In this document: one piece after another, positions 1 to 11,900 of the stretch
Layout of the letters: every line of letters begins with the position of its first letter
Position numbering within the stretch: position 1 is the first letter of the stretch
DNA from: Liolophura sinensis
Lineage: Eukaryota; Mollusca; Polyplacophora; Chitonida; Chitonidae
Length of the DNA stretch: 64,000 nt
Assembly (NCBI RefSeq): GCF_032854445.1
Contig: NC_088295.1
Location: 70,832,028 to 70,896,027, forward strand
Direction of reading: 5' to 3'
Notes under the pieces: model-generated
What the model saw: the letters and a program-made list of their open reading frames with translations, nothing else
Told to the model about the DNA's origin: nothing
Databases searched by the model: none
Program-made: the position numbers and the translations under genes

Positions 1-758
1 AACTGAAGCAATTATGAAAATACATGTGTGTGCTAATTTGCGTAAAATACTTTTACACGAACCCATCCATAAATGTGTAAATGCATACATATATTGGCTT
101 GAATGGCGACACCATCCCACAGAATAATTTCAGGCATTCCACAAGATAACAATATAACGAGTGACATTCGTCAGTAAGGTTGATTACTGTGAGGAGTATC
201 GAAGTGTGGACAAAGATTGCATAATTTGAAATCTGGACAGAGGAAAAGGAAGGAAACAAGGAACAGACAAAATAATCCATACAAAGTGTGCGGTAAAGAC
301 GGCAGCCTGTATTTTTCCGTAAATGGATTAGTCTTCTATTGTAATAATACAGTTTGTTCTGCTACTCTGAACATACCATTATAACTCACCTGGTGTTACA
401 AGTCGAGTTTGAACTCAAAGACCAGGAAGAAAACCCAGCTAGACAAAGGGAAATAATGCATGCAACTCTATCAAGATGATACTACACAGAGTAACAGCCC
501 TTGAATTAAGGCGCGACCTTTCATCAAACCATTTCTCCTTTATCAGTATGTTATAAGTTACAATGGCGTATGTGTTTTACAAAAATGATATATCTATTTC
601 CTTTCCTATTATATTTTACTTATCCCAAGTCATTCTCTTTCTAGCATTCCCTAAAACTGTGTCTAGACTATACTCCGCAGAATTGCATTGTTCGTTAAAA
701 CCTCGTCATATTTACTGTTAAAGTGTTTTTATGACCTCATAGGTTTGATTTTGAGCAG

Positions 759-3022
759 AGTTACCTCTGCGACCTCCTCAGCTGGAGTCATGTTATTACA
801 CACCCGGATGTGCTCGTCCGCAAGTTCAAACACATTGACTGGGGTAATACATGAAAGCTCCGACGATTTCACCCACGACATTTACAAACACATGCAAGCA
901 AAATTTGGAAGCCGTAGTTTAAGTTTTAGCTAATTTTTTGGCTAGTATATCTTCTCTTACTTTTCTCCTGAGTAAGTACAGCATACCCTTGAGATTGTAA
1001 TTATGACACACACACTTTTGCTACGATGCTATATCAATAGGCCGTGTGTGGAGGGTCTGCCAGCATCGTACAAATGATCTTGGTTTTTCTCCGGACTCCT
1101 CTAAAAAGCCGTCGTTTGAGTGAAATATTCTTTAGTAAAGTAAATAACTAGGACTCCTGTATGGTGAAGTCGCCTATTCCAATTTCACCCAGATGGACTT
1201 GATCATACAAGACACAAAATTAGTCAGAGAGGGGTTGTTTTGTGATCTTCGTACAGACAGCAAGATGACCAGTCACGTGACCATACATGAGGAGCCAATT
1301 CAGAGTGAGTACTGATAACTACAATACATTCCGGCTGTACTCTGTATAGTGTATTAAGGGCAAAAGAGAAGCATGTGAAGAGTGATGTCTGATAATTTAA
1401 ACTTCTTTGTGATCACCAAATCTTACCTCAGATTAAGCTCACCGGCATCATCAGTGGTTTTACCAGATTAATGACAGGTTTCCCTCTTATGGAAAACTGT
1501 GTTCATTTTGAAACCCACCTTTCTTTTTTTCATATAACAGCTTATACTGTTTCTACAGCGGTCGTATCTGGAGTGGTATGGGCTTGAGAATCGAAGACCA
1601 AAACCTTCTAAAGACGCAAAAACTGCTAAAGTCAGAGTTGGAAATGTTGGAAAAATTTAACAGATATAGACAGATAAATTCATGAAATTTTTCTAAAAAC
1701 AAACATATCACAAGTGTTAAGTGTCTAGAGTAGCATTGTCAAGTGATGTCTTCATAATCTAAATGTGAGCGTGGTAACAGTGGGCGCATCATTAGACAAA
1801 CCGAAGTAGCAACTGCGGAGATCCTAATGCCGTTGATATTTCGTTGATATGACTGGATCATATCTATCCCACAGACTGTGATCGAAAGTTTCCAGAGATT
1901 TGACAGAGAACTGGGGAGAAACCAGAAACAACGCCCCAAGAATATGTTCAGCGAGGACCAAAGACTGAATGACAAAATGGTTAAATACCGCGAGATTCTC
2001 GAGCAGGATGTGATCCTTCGGAGAGAGATCCTCAGTGTAACTCCTCTTATGTACATTTTACTTTTTTGCGTTTGGTCTATTCATACTTTCCAGTGTTTGT
2101 TTTCGAACGTCAGATCAAATCAATGTGAGGCCAAATTAACACATATATAACATATAATCGAAAATTATTGATATCGCCATATGTAAATTTGCTCCAACGA
2201 TCTAAAGCTCCAAGAAAATGTTTACTGTTTGTAGTTTGTAGTAGTTAGACCAATTAATGACATTAGACATGACACACTATCATTGTAATAAATATTCATG
2301 TCTTTCTAGAACAAACGGTATAGCTCCCTATCTTACATATGTTCCATCAGAAAATAGGGCGACCATAGAAAGGCCTTGAAAGCGGTTATTAGGAATTAGG
2401 AATCTGAATGTCTGAATGTTATTCTTGGAAGTATTGGAAAGAATGTATGTCCAAAAGTTGCATGTCCAGTAAGTTTCGACAAAACGGATGCCAGTAATAC
2501 AACATTTCCCTTTAAACAATATAATTTGTTCCATAGTAAGTAGTTTTTATACATTTTAAACATTAAACAGGTGATGTAAAGTTCATCTTTGCATTTAACT
2601 GGTCAAATTAATTGATTTCCGGACTTTGACCTTTATGAATTTTCAGAGGTGAAACACATCAAAATGGAGACAGCAATGCAAATAATTCGCAAGTGGTAAG
2701 TGTCATCAAAAACATTTCGTTTATAGCTTTATATATACAATATCAAAGTATTTTTATGGACATTTGCAGAAATTGTGCCGACAACACTCTTTAGTGAAGG
2801 TCAGATCTGTGAGGGTGAGGTTTTAGAATCTATGCTTAGCTCTGGTAGCTATAATCCCCTAATTGGTAGTTTAATCAATATTGTGCATAGAAGTATGATA
2901 TTTAACATGTGTGACCCGACAGTCACTAACTAATTAACTGTAGTAGTTATCTTCGTATGTCATTTTTCCACAGCGATGCCTTGATTGCAACACGACCGAG
3001 ACGAAGATATCTAATTGCGTGA
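759..3022 (+). CDS. 3' part of an unrecognised coiled-coil protein gene (putative exons)
   Basis: I do not recognise this gene. The last three exons join in phase: 1875-2034 (starts after cccacag, reads TVIESFQRFDRELGRNQK and is rich in charged heptads), 2647-2695 (VKHIKMETAMQIIRK) and 2974-3022 (DALIATRPRRRYLIA, then TGA). Upstream candidates are 759-843 (SYLCDLLSWSHVITHPD), 1193-1304 (MDLIIQDTKLVREGLF) and about 1544-1632 (LILFLQRSYLEWYGLENR, with a possible GTCAGA donor). Each is flanked by AG/GT and is open throughout, but their phases do not join cleanly, so exons are missing or an indel is present. Composition suggests a soluble alpha-helical coiled-coil protein with a basic C-terminal tail (RPRRR). 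No catalytic motif is visible. The start lies left of the exons seen, perhaps outside the window. It could instead be a decayed gene. Confidence 0.4.
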
Positions 3023-4680
3023 ACTTGTTGACAAACGACACGGGCTGGGACAGATCTGGTCCACATCCAACAACTGAGGTCAATCTTACACCACATAGAC
3101 ACATAGCTTGTGTCTCCCAACGAAAAGATAAACAAATCTAATTTTTATGAATACCAAGTTGCTGTTTTCTCTTTCTGCTTGTCAACTGAATACGCCTGAA
3201 TATTTGAATAAGAAAAAGTATCTGTACTATTCGTCGTATGCACGGCAATCCTAATATATCCTTGTGTTTTGTAAATAATTTTTCATACAGATCTGAGACA
3301 TGGATATACTCATTCTCAAACCCCTACAAAAGACTTAATAATTAGCATAACGTCTAAACAGAGAGTATCCGTGTATTTAAAACCCTTTGACAAAGATGTA
3401 TACATTCTCAGTTGGTTTTTTTTTCATACTAATTTTGAATGATTGTGGTGTCAGTCAAAACGGCGGATAATATATTACAAATATGTACAAACTGAATTTT
3501 ATGTCTTTGGATGAGTCATTTGCTCGAATTAGACTGGTTTCTTCTGTCAGTAAACCTGGATGACTGTCGTCGCTTAGGTGAAATACGCTGGAATAGGGCG
3601 TAAATCACCAATCTAATGTTTCCAATAAATAATATTAGCTCTTATTAAGTGATCCCCTATCATTAAATATTCCTTACCATGATGAACAATCAGTCAAAAA
3701 GGGTGGTGAAACAAAATTTAAACTTCATCAAATAAGGAGGGGAGTTGATACGATTGATTAATTTACGCTTTATGGAAGTGTCATTTTCTACAAGAATTTC
3801 ATTTTAAATATGGAAACGATACTGAAGTACCTTAACATCCACCGTACCTCTGTAGTGATTACATAGGTACAAAGGGTACCAAATACTGGAGAATATCGAA
3901 CATTCCTTTATAATACAAAACAATATTTAGAGAAATGTTGTGTCATCTCAGATTTCGATGATATAACATAGGAAGTGAACAAGTCCGTCACTGGACATGG
4001 AATTTGTAAATTCCGCACTCTCATGCACTGTCTGCACAGTTTAACGTTCGTATAACTTGTCTTCCAATATAGCATGCATTTCTGTTCGGCACACTGGAGA
4101 AAGTCCATCAGAAACAAAAATATAAATAAATAGCGTCGGTGATAGAGATAAAAATGAGAGTTACAGATTTCTTAAAAAAAAAATATTCTTTTCCGAAAAA
4201 ATATATAATCAGTCGCAATTAAAACACATGCATTCACTTACACAAATATTCTACATGCAGGGCTCCATCTTGGTCCCTATAAGTGGATAAATCAAACGCG
4301 TCTATCTTTAGTTGACATCACGTGTTCAGCCCCTTAATATAAACGAAAAGTACACTGCGTATACATGACATTTGCCTAACGCCAATTTACAGATCGAGAA
4401 ACAGTCCTCATGTGCGACGACGAATGCAGATATTTCGCCCCTCTTAGATGTGTAAACACAAAACACAAACTTCGGGTTCAAGCAAGACAGAAACGTTCGA
4501 TCCAGACTGGGTGCATGCCGCCATGAAAGGTAACCCATTCAGGAATGAAAGGGGAAAATTAAAAGTCTGAGATGGGGGCAGGTATAGCGTTAAGTGAAAG
4601 CACAACGTTCAGCATCAAGGGGAAGTGCAACGAATGGTTGAACAGTATCAGTATATTACCACGGGTGGGGCCCCTTACTT
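3023..4680. other. Intergenic stretch, nothing recognisable
   Basis: No supported exon, RNA gene or complete repeat was seen. A short piece near 3590-3640 resembles the 3' tail of the SINE family found at 5525-5794. The small open frames here lack splice context and similarity to anything I know. Confidence 0.4.
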
Positions 4681-4850
4681 GCCATCGGTAAATTGTCTCA
4701 GTGAAGCAGCACTTGATAAAAGAGCGGTGGAAATCCGTCCTGCAACAAGGAGGCACATTACATGCACTCTAAGGACTCCTTCGTCGTCATATGACTGAAA
4801 AATTAAGCACGACGTTAAACCCCAAGCACTCCCTCACTCAGTGGTTCATT
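4681..4850 (+). repeat. SINE family B, 5'-truncated copy
   Basis: The 3' part (rgactccttcgtcgtcatat, then gactgaaaaattaagcacga) matches the tail of the complete copy found inverted at 62695-63032. The upstream body also aligns (cagtgaagcagcac, cctgcaacaaggaggcac). The tRNA-like head is missing. Two copies in one window, one of them complete, support a dispersed SINE family. Confidence 0.65.
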
Positions 4851-5524
4851 TGTGCTGAAGCACATGTAAGACTGACGACAGTTTTATATTCCACATTTGT
4901 CATCATTAGAGCAAACCAAATGTGCGTTCCTATACAAGAATACAAAAGAATTAATATGTTAGAGTGCAGTTTGCTCTTATAAGAATATAATTCAAAGTGG
5001 CCATGGTGTAGAATATGCCACTGGCAGTACCAGCATGTGAGGGGCTAAGATTCTCTGATGAAATTGCTTGAAACTATGATTAGCCTAAATAGGGACATGC
5101 AACACTAATGTCTGTAACCATTACATATATGAAGCCATAAACTCGGAATATATCTGCACCGAGGGACAATAAAGGCAGGGTACCAGATAAATTCTCTTAA
5201 AATAAAAGTTTCTCTGAAAATGATGGTTGGCTTTTTTCTTCTTTCAGTTATAGACTTCATTTAATGACTATATTTCCTGTTTATATTAAAACTTCATAAA
5301 TGTATTTATTCAGCCTTTGGAAAGTATTTAATTGAAAATATAAGCGCTCAAATGAGATCGCCTGACAATTGTTCGCTCATGAGATGACATTTCCCAAGTA
5401 CTATAGTATGAAGTTCATGTCTGCTATATCCGGAATTTCCTGTCTGATATCCAGAAAAAGGCGTGGTCTGTGTAAAGTGAATCATTTCAGTCACTCATTG
5501 TAGGTGAAACCACCATAAGGGGTA

Positions 5525-5794
5525 TTTGATTTTATTTATTTATTTGACTGGTGTTTTACGCCGTACTCAAGAATATTTCACTTATACGACGGCGGCCAGA
5601 ATTATGGTGGGAGGAAACCGGGCAGAGCCCGGAGGAAACCCACGACCATCCGCAGGTTGCTGGCAGACCTTCCCACTTACGATCAGAGAGGAAGCTAGTA
5701 TGACTTGGACTTGAACTCACAGCGACCGCATTGGTGAGAGGCTCATGGGTCATTACGCTGCGCTAGCGCGCTAACCGACTGAGCCACGGAGGCC
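5525..5794 (-). mobile_element. SINE family A, near-complete tRNA-derived copy
   Basis: Read on the minus strand it begins with a tRNA-like head: A-box TGGCTCAGTCGG (5775-5786) and B-box GTTCAAGTCC (5707-5716). A conserved body follows (tttcctcccaccataattct region), then gaaatattcttgagtacggc and an AAATA-rich tail. Further copies or pieces lie at 10934-11022, 16500-16635, 24310-24592, 26245-26455 and 52203-52242. The internal promoter boxes and simple-repeat tail are typical of RNA polymerase III SINEs moved by a LINE partner. It is not a tRNA gene: the acceptor and anticodon arms are not intact. Confidence 0.8.
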
Positions 5795-5811
5795 TTCTAA
5801 AGGGTATTTGT

Positions 5812-5967
5812 GACGACGGTGTCTATGTACTAGGTCAGGCTTGACGACGGTGTCTATGTACTAGGTCATGCTTGACGACGGTGTCTATGTACTAGGTTAG
5901 ACTTGACGAGGGTGTCTATGTACTAGGTCAGGCTTGATGAAGGTGTCTATGTACTAGGTCAGACATG
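5812..5967. repeat. 31-bp minisatellite, 5 units
   Basis: Five adjacent units of ttgacgacggtgtctatgta followed by ctaggtcaggc, with a few substitutions. The array lies directly beside the tRNA-like head of the 5525-5794 SINE, upstream of MINPP1. Confidence 0.9.
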
Positions 5968-6304
5968 CGTTCCTTAGCGATATTTTTAAAACGTTGTTAG
6001 TAGTAGGCCCATAAACCTCAACAGGTAAAATCATTTTGATTTGTAGGCTATACATTTCTAAAAAAATAGGTTTTAGCACGCTGTGAAAAGAGGGAAATCG
6101 ACAATGACAGAAAAAAATAGAACGTCCGCTGTACTGGATAGGCTGTCTATGTGGACTGTAGTCCTCTCCACGAGAGCAGTTCAGTCGATCCTATTTGAGT
6201 ATATGTAAAATGAACACACCTGGTATTAAAATGAGAACCACACATGCATATGACTTCGCCACAGCGCCATTACGATGACAGGTTGAGGAGGCATGTAGTG
6301 GGTG

Positions 6305-6425
6305 CATAAATAGCTCAAAGTGATGTGTTCACTCAGGTGTGACGATACATGATACAATACATTCAGGAACATCCAAGATCAGGACTGCCAGTAGACAGGA
6401 CATAAACCGACTGTGTAAATACCTG
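6305..6425 (+). promoter_or_regulatory. Possible core promoter and untranslated first exon of MINPP1
   Basis: A TATA-like ATAAATAG sits near 6305. About 100 bp later is a strong donor (acctg|gtaagt, exon end 6425). A pyrimidine-rich acceptor (cttcaccgtatccag, exon from 6903) lies 21 nt before the MINPP1 ATG at 6924. The simplest reading is a short non-coding first exon spliced to the exon holding the ATG. Only signals were seen, with no transcript evidence. Confidence 0.35.
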
Positions 6426-6923
6426 GTAAGTTAACATCTTTAATTCACCTATATGAATCCCATGATGGAGCGTAGATGGAACTTCTCCGACTAGATGATG
6501 GGAAAGACAATAGTTTACAAATGTTTACATAGTAAGGGTATAGAGAAATCTCGATATCATTTCTGCCAACGTTACTTGTAATTAAGAATGGTTTTTGGGA
6601 TAGGGGCCTACTTGTGTTTTGTAAGTACTGATCTATACGAATGGCCTGCTTTAACTAGGCATATGCGATGGACATAAATAGATAGACAAAAAAATTAGCG
6701 ATATATTAGTCTATTTTCGCTGATATCTGGGTTGTGCATTAAGGGTCGTGAGTTGTGGTTTGAACAACCAGACATACACATACACGAACGAAGTATTTTA
6801 ACGACGTGGCATCCACTTAGCTTGTCTGATCTCTCAAGACGATACAGGATATTTTTCTTTTATCCTAGATAAAGATAACTGTGTTTTCTTCACCGTATCC
6901 AGACGTGTAAAGCGGTCATCAAC

Positions 6924-8921
6924 ATGGGGGTTGTATCTGGCCAGATTTGCTTAATGCACCTTGTCCTCTTTTCACTGACCGTTATGTGTGGATCACTGGT
7001 CAGCCCTAACACCACCGGACTGTGTCATACCACTGACCCAGCCCCCTACCGACACTACTCCACCAAAACACTGTATGAGGATGTCAGGGGTACAGATCTG
7101 GTGCAAAGGCAGTCCGTTCAAGGTAAGTGTACTTGCTTAAAACAGCTTATATATGTTACACGATAGGCCTGCTCCCGTGTACTTAACCAGAATATTTGAT
7201 CCATCAGTGACACATTTTCGTCTTCTGCGTCACTTCAAAGCGTGTGTCTTATTGCTTAGCATATTCTGACCAAAACTATACTGTACATCCCCCCACCAAC
7301 CTCCTCCCACCACAAAGTCAAAGAATTTTGTAGACTGTGCTTATTTACATAGCAGTAGGCTTTTCAATATCACACAGTTATTTACTCAGGAGAGGAAAGG
7401 GCTTCTCAAACTTGGCGACTGTTGATTCTTTCATTTCCTTTGCTCCCAGGTGTAGAGGTTATGAACCGTCCATAGTTGTGGATGAAACAGTATATAAGTA
7501 TACATGTAGTTCGTACATATTGTGAGGCGTTCATAGCTGGCTACTATACAGTACATGTATATTGTGTGTACAGGTTGTGAGCAGACCATGATCATGTTTT
7601 ATACAGTAAGTATGCCATGATTGCAAGCCTTTTTCCAGGACTTGTATTGCACAATGTGTTGTGTGTACAGGTTGTGAGCTGCACGTGGCCATGTACATGT
7701 ATTGTACAGTTTATAGTGTCTGTCCGTTATGAACCGTCTATGTTTTTGTATTGTGTACAAGCAGTGAGCCGCAGGTGGTCATGTACATGTATTGTACAGT
7801 TTATAGTGTCTGTCCGTTATGAACCGTCTATGTTTTTGTATTGTGTACAACCAGTGAGCTGCATGTGATATATGTAAATTTATTGTACAGTGAGGCCTCC
7901 TAGTGGTTAAACGCCAGCGCATACTAATATTAGTAATTTAAATAAACCTCCTGCATAGAACCCCTCTGTGTTTATCTGGTTTTCAAACAAAAGGAGTTGG
8001 CAAAAGTGGAATACACCCTGCTAGCAGCTTGCTTTCGGTCGTAGGTATGGCCTAACGTGGGGTTCTCTATAATGCTGATCGATGTCGCAAATATAAATAC
8101 AATATTTTTAGTACGGCGTAAAGCTCCAATCAAACGAAATGAAAACAAGTACGTCTATGTACGGCCGAAAGCAATCCGATAACTAAATTTGAACAAAATG
8201 TGAAGTGACCCCCCTCATTTTCATTTGCTACCCTACACGCCTGAACTGGAATTTGTAAGCTGCACGTGGTTATGTACATGTGCATGTATTATACAGTACA
8301 TAGTGTTTACAGGTTATGACCCGCCCGTGGTTATGTGTTGTGTACAGGTTGTGAGCGGCACGTGGTTATGTACATGTGTTGTACAGTATATAGTGTCAGC
8401 ATGATATGACTCGTCCATGGTTATGAAATGTGTACAGGTCGTGAGCTGCACGTGGTTATGCACATGTGTTGTACAGTATATAGTATCTGTAGGTTCTGAC
8501 CCGTCCATTATTATGCATTGTGTACAGGTTGTGAGCTACACGTGGTTATGTACATGTACTGTGCATTATATAGTGTCTGCAGGTTATGAACCGTCCATGG
8601 TTATGCAATGTGTACAGGTTATGAGCTACACGTGGCTATGTATATGCATTGTACAGCACATAGTGTCTGCAGGTTATAACCCGTCCATTGTTATGCATTG
8701 TGTACAGGTTGTGATGTGCACGTGGTTAGGTACATGTATTGTACAGTATATAGTGTCTGCAGGTTATGAACTGTCCATGGTTATGCATTGTGTACAGGTT
8801 GTGAGGTGCACGTGGTTATGTACATATATATACAATATATAGGCTCTGTAGGTTATGAACGCGCCCTGCCAAAAGACACACTGTAATATGAATACACACC
8901 CAAAGACTCGTTATCATATCG

Positions 8922-8995
<74 letters not shown>

Positions 8996-11900
8996 CATCC
9001 GCAATTACGTATTATGTAATTGTACTGATTTTTGCTCACAGGTTGTGAGCCGTCACTGTTCTACTTGTTGGCCCGCCACGGCTCCCGCTATCCCTCAGAT
9101 GATGATATTGTGGCAATGCAAACTCTCCTACCTGGGCTACGGGATAGGATAATACAGATGTCTGTTAAAGGTAAACCTGTGTCTTACGTTCTCAGGGATT
9201 TGGGTCAGTGCATTTAACCCCATTACAAGCTCAAGGAAGTTATGCTTTGGTCTGTCCCTCTGTCTCTATCAGCAACTCATAGGAATGGTTATGTAGGAAT
9301 TTGGAGGAAATTTATTGCACAGGTTTACTTAAGCTGAGGACCGTATATTGGAATACGGATCCAGAAATTTATTGAACAACTCTTCATCAGGACAAACAGA
9401 GCGTTGTCTCCTTGTCTGTAGTGTGAGAATTTTTGCATGAAGCTCTTGGGGAGTTTTGCGCTCTCAAAGTGCCTTCTAGTTAAATCTATTTTCAGGATTT
9501 TTGTGATTATCTGTTTATTTATCTATTCCTGATTTGCTTGAAATTTATGCCTAGTGACTAAGTGAAAACTGCTCATTGACATATCTTCTTACTTTTATAA
9601 CTAGTACTCACAAATAAATAGCTCTTACATAGTTAATAGGCATGTAGGTAATTCCGCACCCGACTCCTCTACACTAAACCCATAATAGGTGTAATAATAT
9701 TCAACCTGGAACACGACATGGCGCTGTCTTTGGGGAGCTGTTTGTTGGATATCCTTGAAAACTACCGCTATGTCATCTTTGCGTATTTATAGGAACTAGC
9801 AGATTGTGTGCGAGTGACATCGCTCGTTTGAAAGCCTGGAATTTTACCATCTCACTGGAAGAGGAATCGGAATTGGCTACCGTTGGATATCAAGAGATGT
9901 TCTCACTGGGCAAGTGCTATAGAGTATAGGAACTATAACTGTGACCGACATATCAGATTTCGTTATATACATGTAATTCTGAGAAAACATGAATGTAAAG
10001 TACTGAAAGACTGGTTATTTGCTGCGTGTTTTAATTATAACGTTATTCACACGAATGTCTTTATTGAGGACAACAAAACTACAATAATACTTGTTTGACC
10101 AGTTAAACAAGTTGATCACTCATTAAAAGCGGCGTTCAAAAATCAATTTACAGCCCAACGATTCCACACTCGCTTTCCTAGTTTACTGAAGAGAAACTAC
10201 TCACGTCAGGAGGTGGACGTGATGAGCACCTACAAGAGTCGGACACAAGACAGCGCTCGTGGCTTCCTCGAGGGCTTGTACAGCAGAAAAGGTACATTTT
10301 TACAGATTTGGTTTCTTCCTCGAGGGCTTGTACAGCAGAAAAGGTACATTTTTTCGGATTTGGTTTCTTCCTCGAGGGCTTGTACAGCAGAAAAGATACA
10401 TTTCTACAGATTTGGTTTCTTCCTCGAGGGCTTGTACAGCAGAATAAGGACATTTTTACAGGTCGTGGTCGAGGGCTTGTACAGCAGAAAAGGTACATTT
10501 CTACAGATTTGGTTTCTTCCTCGAGGGCTTGTACAGCAGAATAAGGACATTTTTATAGGTCGTAGTCGAGGACTTGTACAGCAGAAAAGGTATATATTTA
10601 TGTACTGTGTATAATATTGCATAATGGAGCAGCTTTGGAGGGGGTGGTTTTCTGGGATATTTATATAGCAGAACTTCTACAACGTCTTTCCAATGTCTTG
10701 AAATAGATTCATTCGCTTTTTGTTGGTCTCCTATAATGTAGCAGACACTGTCACAATCTTCCGTTAGTGGGATACGTTCACAGTTTACGATGGTTATTGT
10801 TATAGTCGTTTGCAGCATGCCTGTGTGTTTAATGTACTTACTAAAAAATACTGCTATATTGCAAAGGAGGTTTCTCAGAGAATATATCATAATAACGGTT
10901 ATCTGTTTTGATCTAAATTTAAACAGGTGTGTTCCCGCTTTCCTCCCAACATAATGCTGGCCTCCCTCATGTCAGTGAAATATTCTATAAAATAAAGTAA
11001 ATAAATAAATGAATAAATAAACAGGTGTGTTAGACGTGTAAAAGACAAGAAGCATTGTGCACCACTGATCATCTTAAGGTCATGCACGGGTAGAGTAGCT
11101 GTGGGAAACGAAACACTAATTACACGAGTAGAGTAACTGTGGGAAACGAAACACTAATTACACGAGTAGAGTAGGTGTGAAAAACGAAACACTAATCACT
11201 CGATAGAGTAACTGTGAAGAACAAAACACTAATTACTCGAGCAGAGTAACTGTGAAAAACGAAACACTAATTACACGAGTAGAGTAACTGTGAAAAACGA
11301 AACACTAATTACACGAGTAGAGTGAGTAACTGTGAAAAACGAAACACTAATTTTTCACTACTCTAGTATTATATGTTTATAACTACATCATATAGAACAA
11401 AGGTATTCAGAAGCCAATAAGCAGCGAACAGCCACATCGATAGATAAAATTGAATGGATGATCAGATGTTTCCTAATTGATTTCACAAAAAGTAGCCAAA
11501 TTCCAATCCTTAGATTAGCATGATACCATGGTCATGTACTTGTATATTAATACTAGATTTATTGCGATTGTGTGGTGAAAATCATGTCTGAAGTTTGCTG
11601 ATACTATTGACGGTTTGGATTGTGATATTGATGCTACTCTCCTCATTTGTAACGTGTTTTCCACTCAGATATCCAACCGACCTTCCGGGAGAAAAACAAG
11701 GATCGCCTGTTACGCTATTCGTCAGCTTGTCAACGCTACCAAAACGTGAGTTTCTCACCGCAGCTCAGTCCTTTTTGCCGGATAAGTGCAAATGGAAAGA
11801 TAATTGACTTCTAGCAGATACAAGTAAAAAGTTATATTTTGAGATATTGATAAAATTTCCTAAACTACAGGGCCTGAAGTGACAAATGTGAGAATTCATT

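Noticed and set aside
53-280. 75-aa minus-strand frame at the left edge
   Set aside because: Low-complexity hydrophobic composition, no splice sites and no recognisable family.
5707-5794. tRNA-like A and B boxes, minus strand
   Set aside because: They belong to SINE family A. The arms do not pair as in a functional tRNA.
8417-8842. 141-aa open frame with repeated CVQVV...YIVSAGYE units
   Set aside because: It is the intron 1 minisatellite of MINPP1. A unit length near 90 bp keeps one frame open. It has no start context or splice support.
8816-9004. Minus-strand (YI)n frame
   Set aside because: Translation of the TA microsatellite.
10213-10614. Long open frames through the exon 4 repeat array, and antisense Cys-rich frames at 10178-10622
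   Set aside because: Only the part up to 10291 is exon. The rest is repeat-driven and ends without joining exon 5. The antisense frames are mirror images of the repeat.
11089-11353. Regular repeats that might suggest a CRISPR array
   Set aside because: Units abut directly with no unique spacers, and the genome is eukaryotic. It is a minisatellite.
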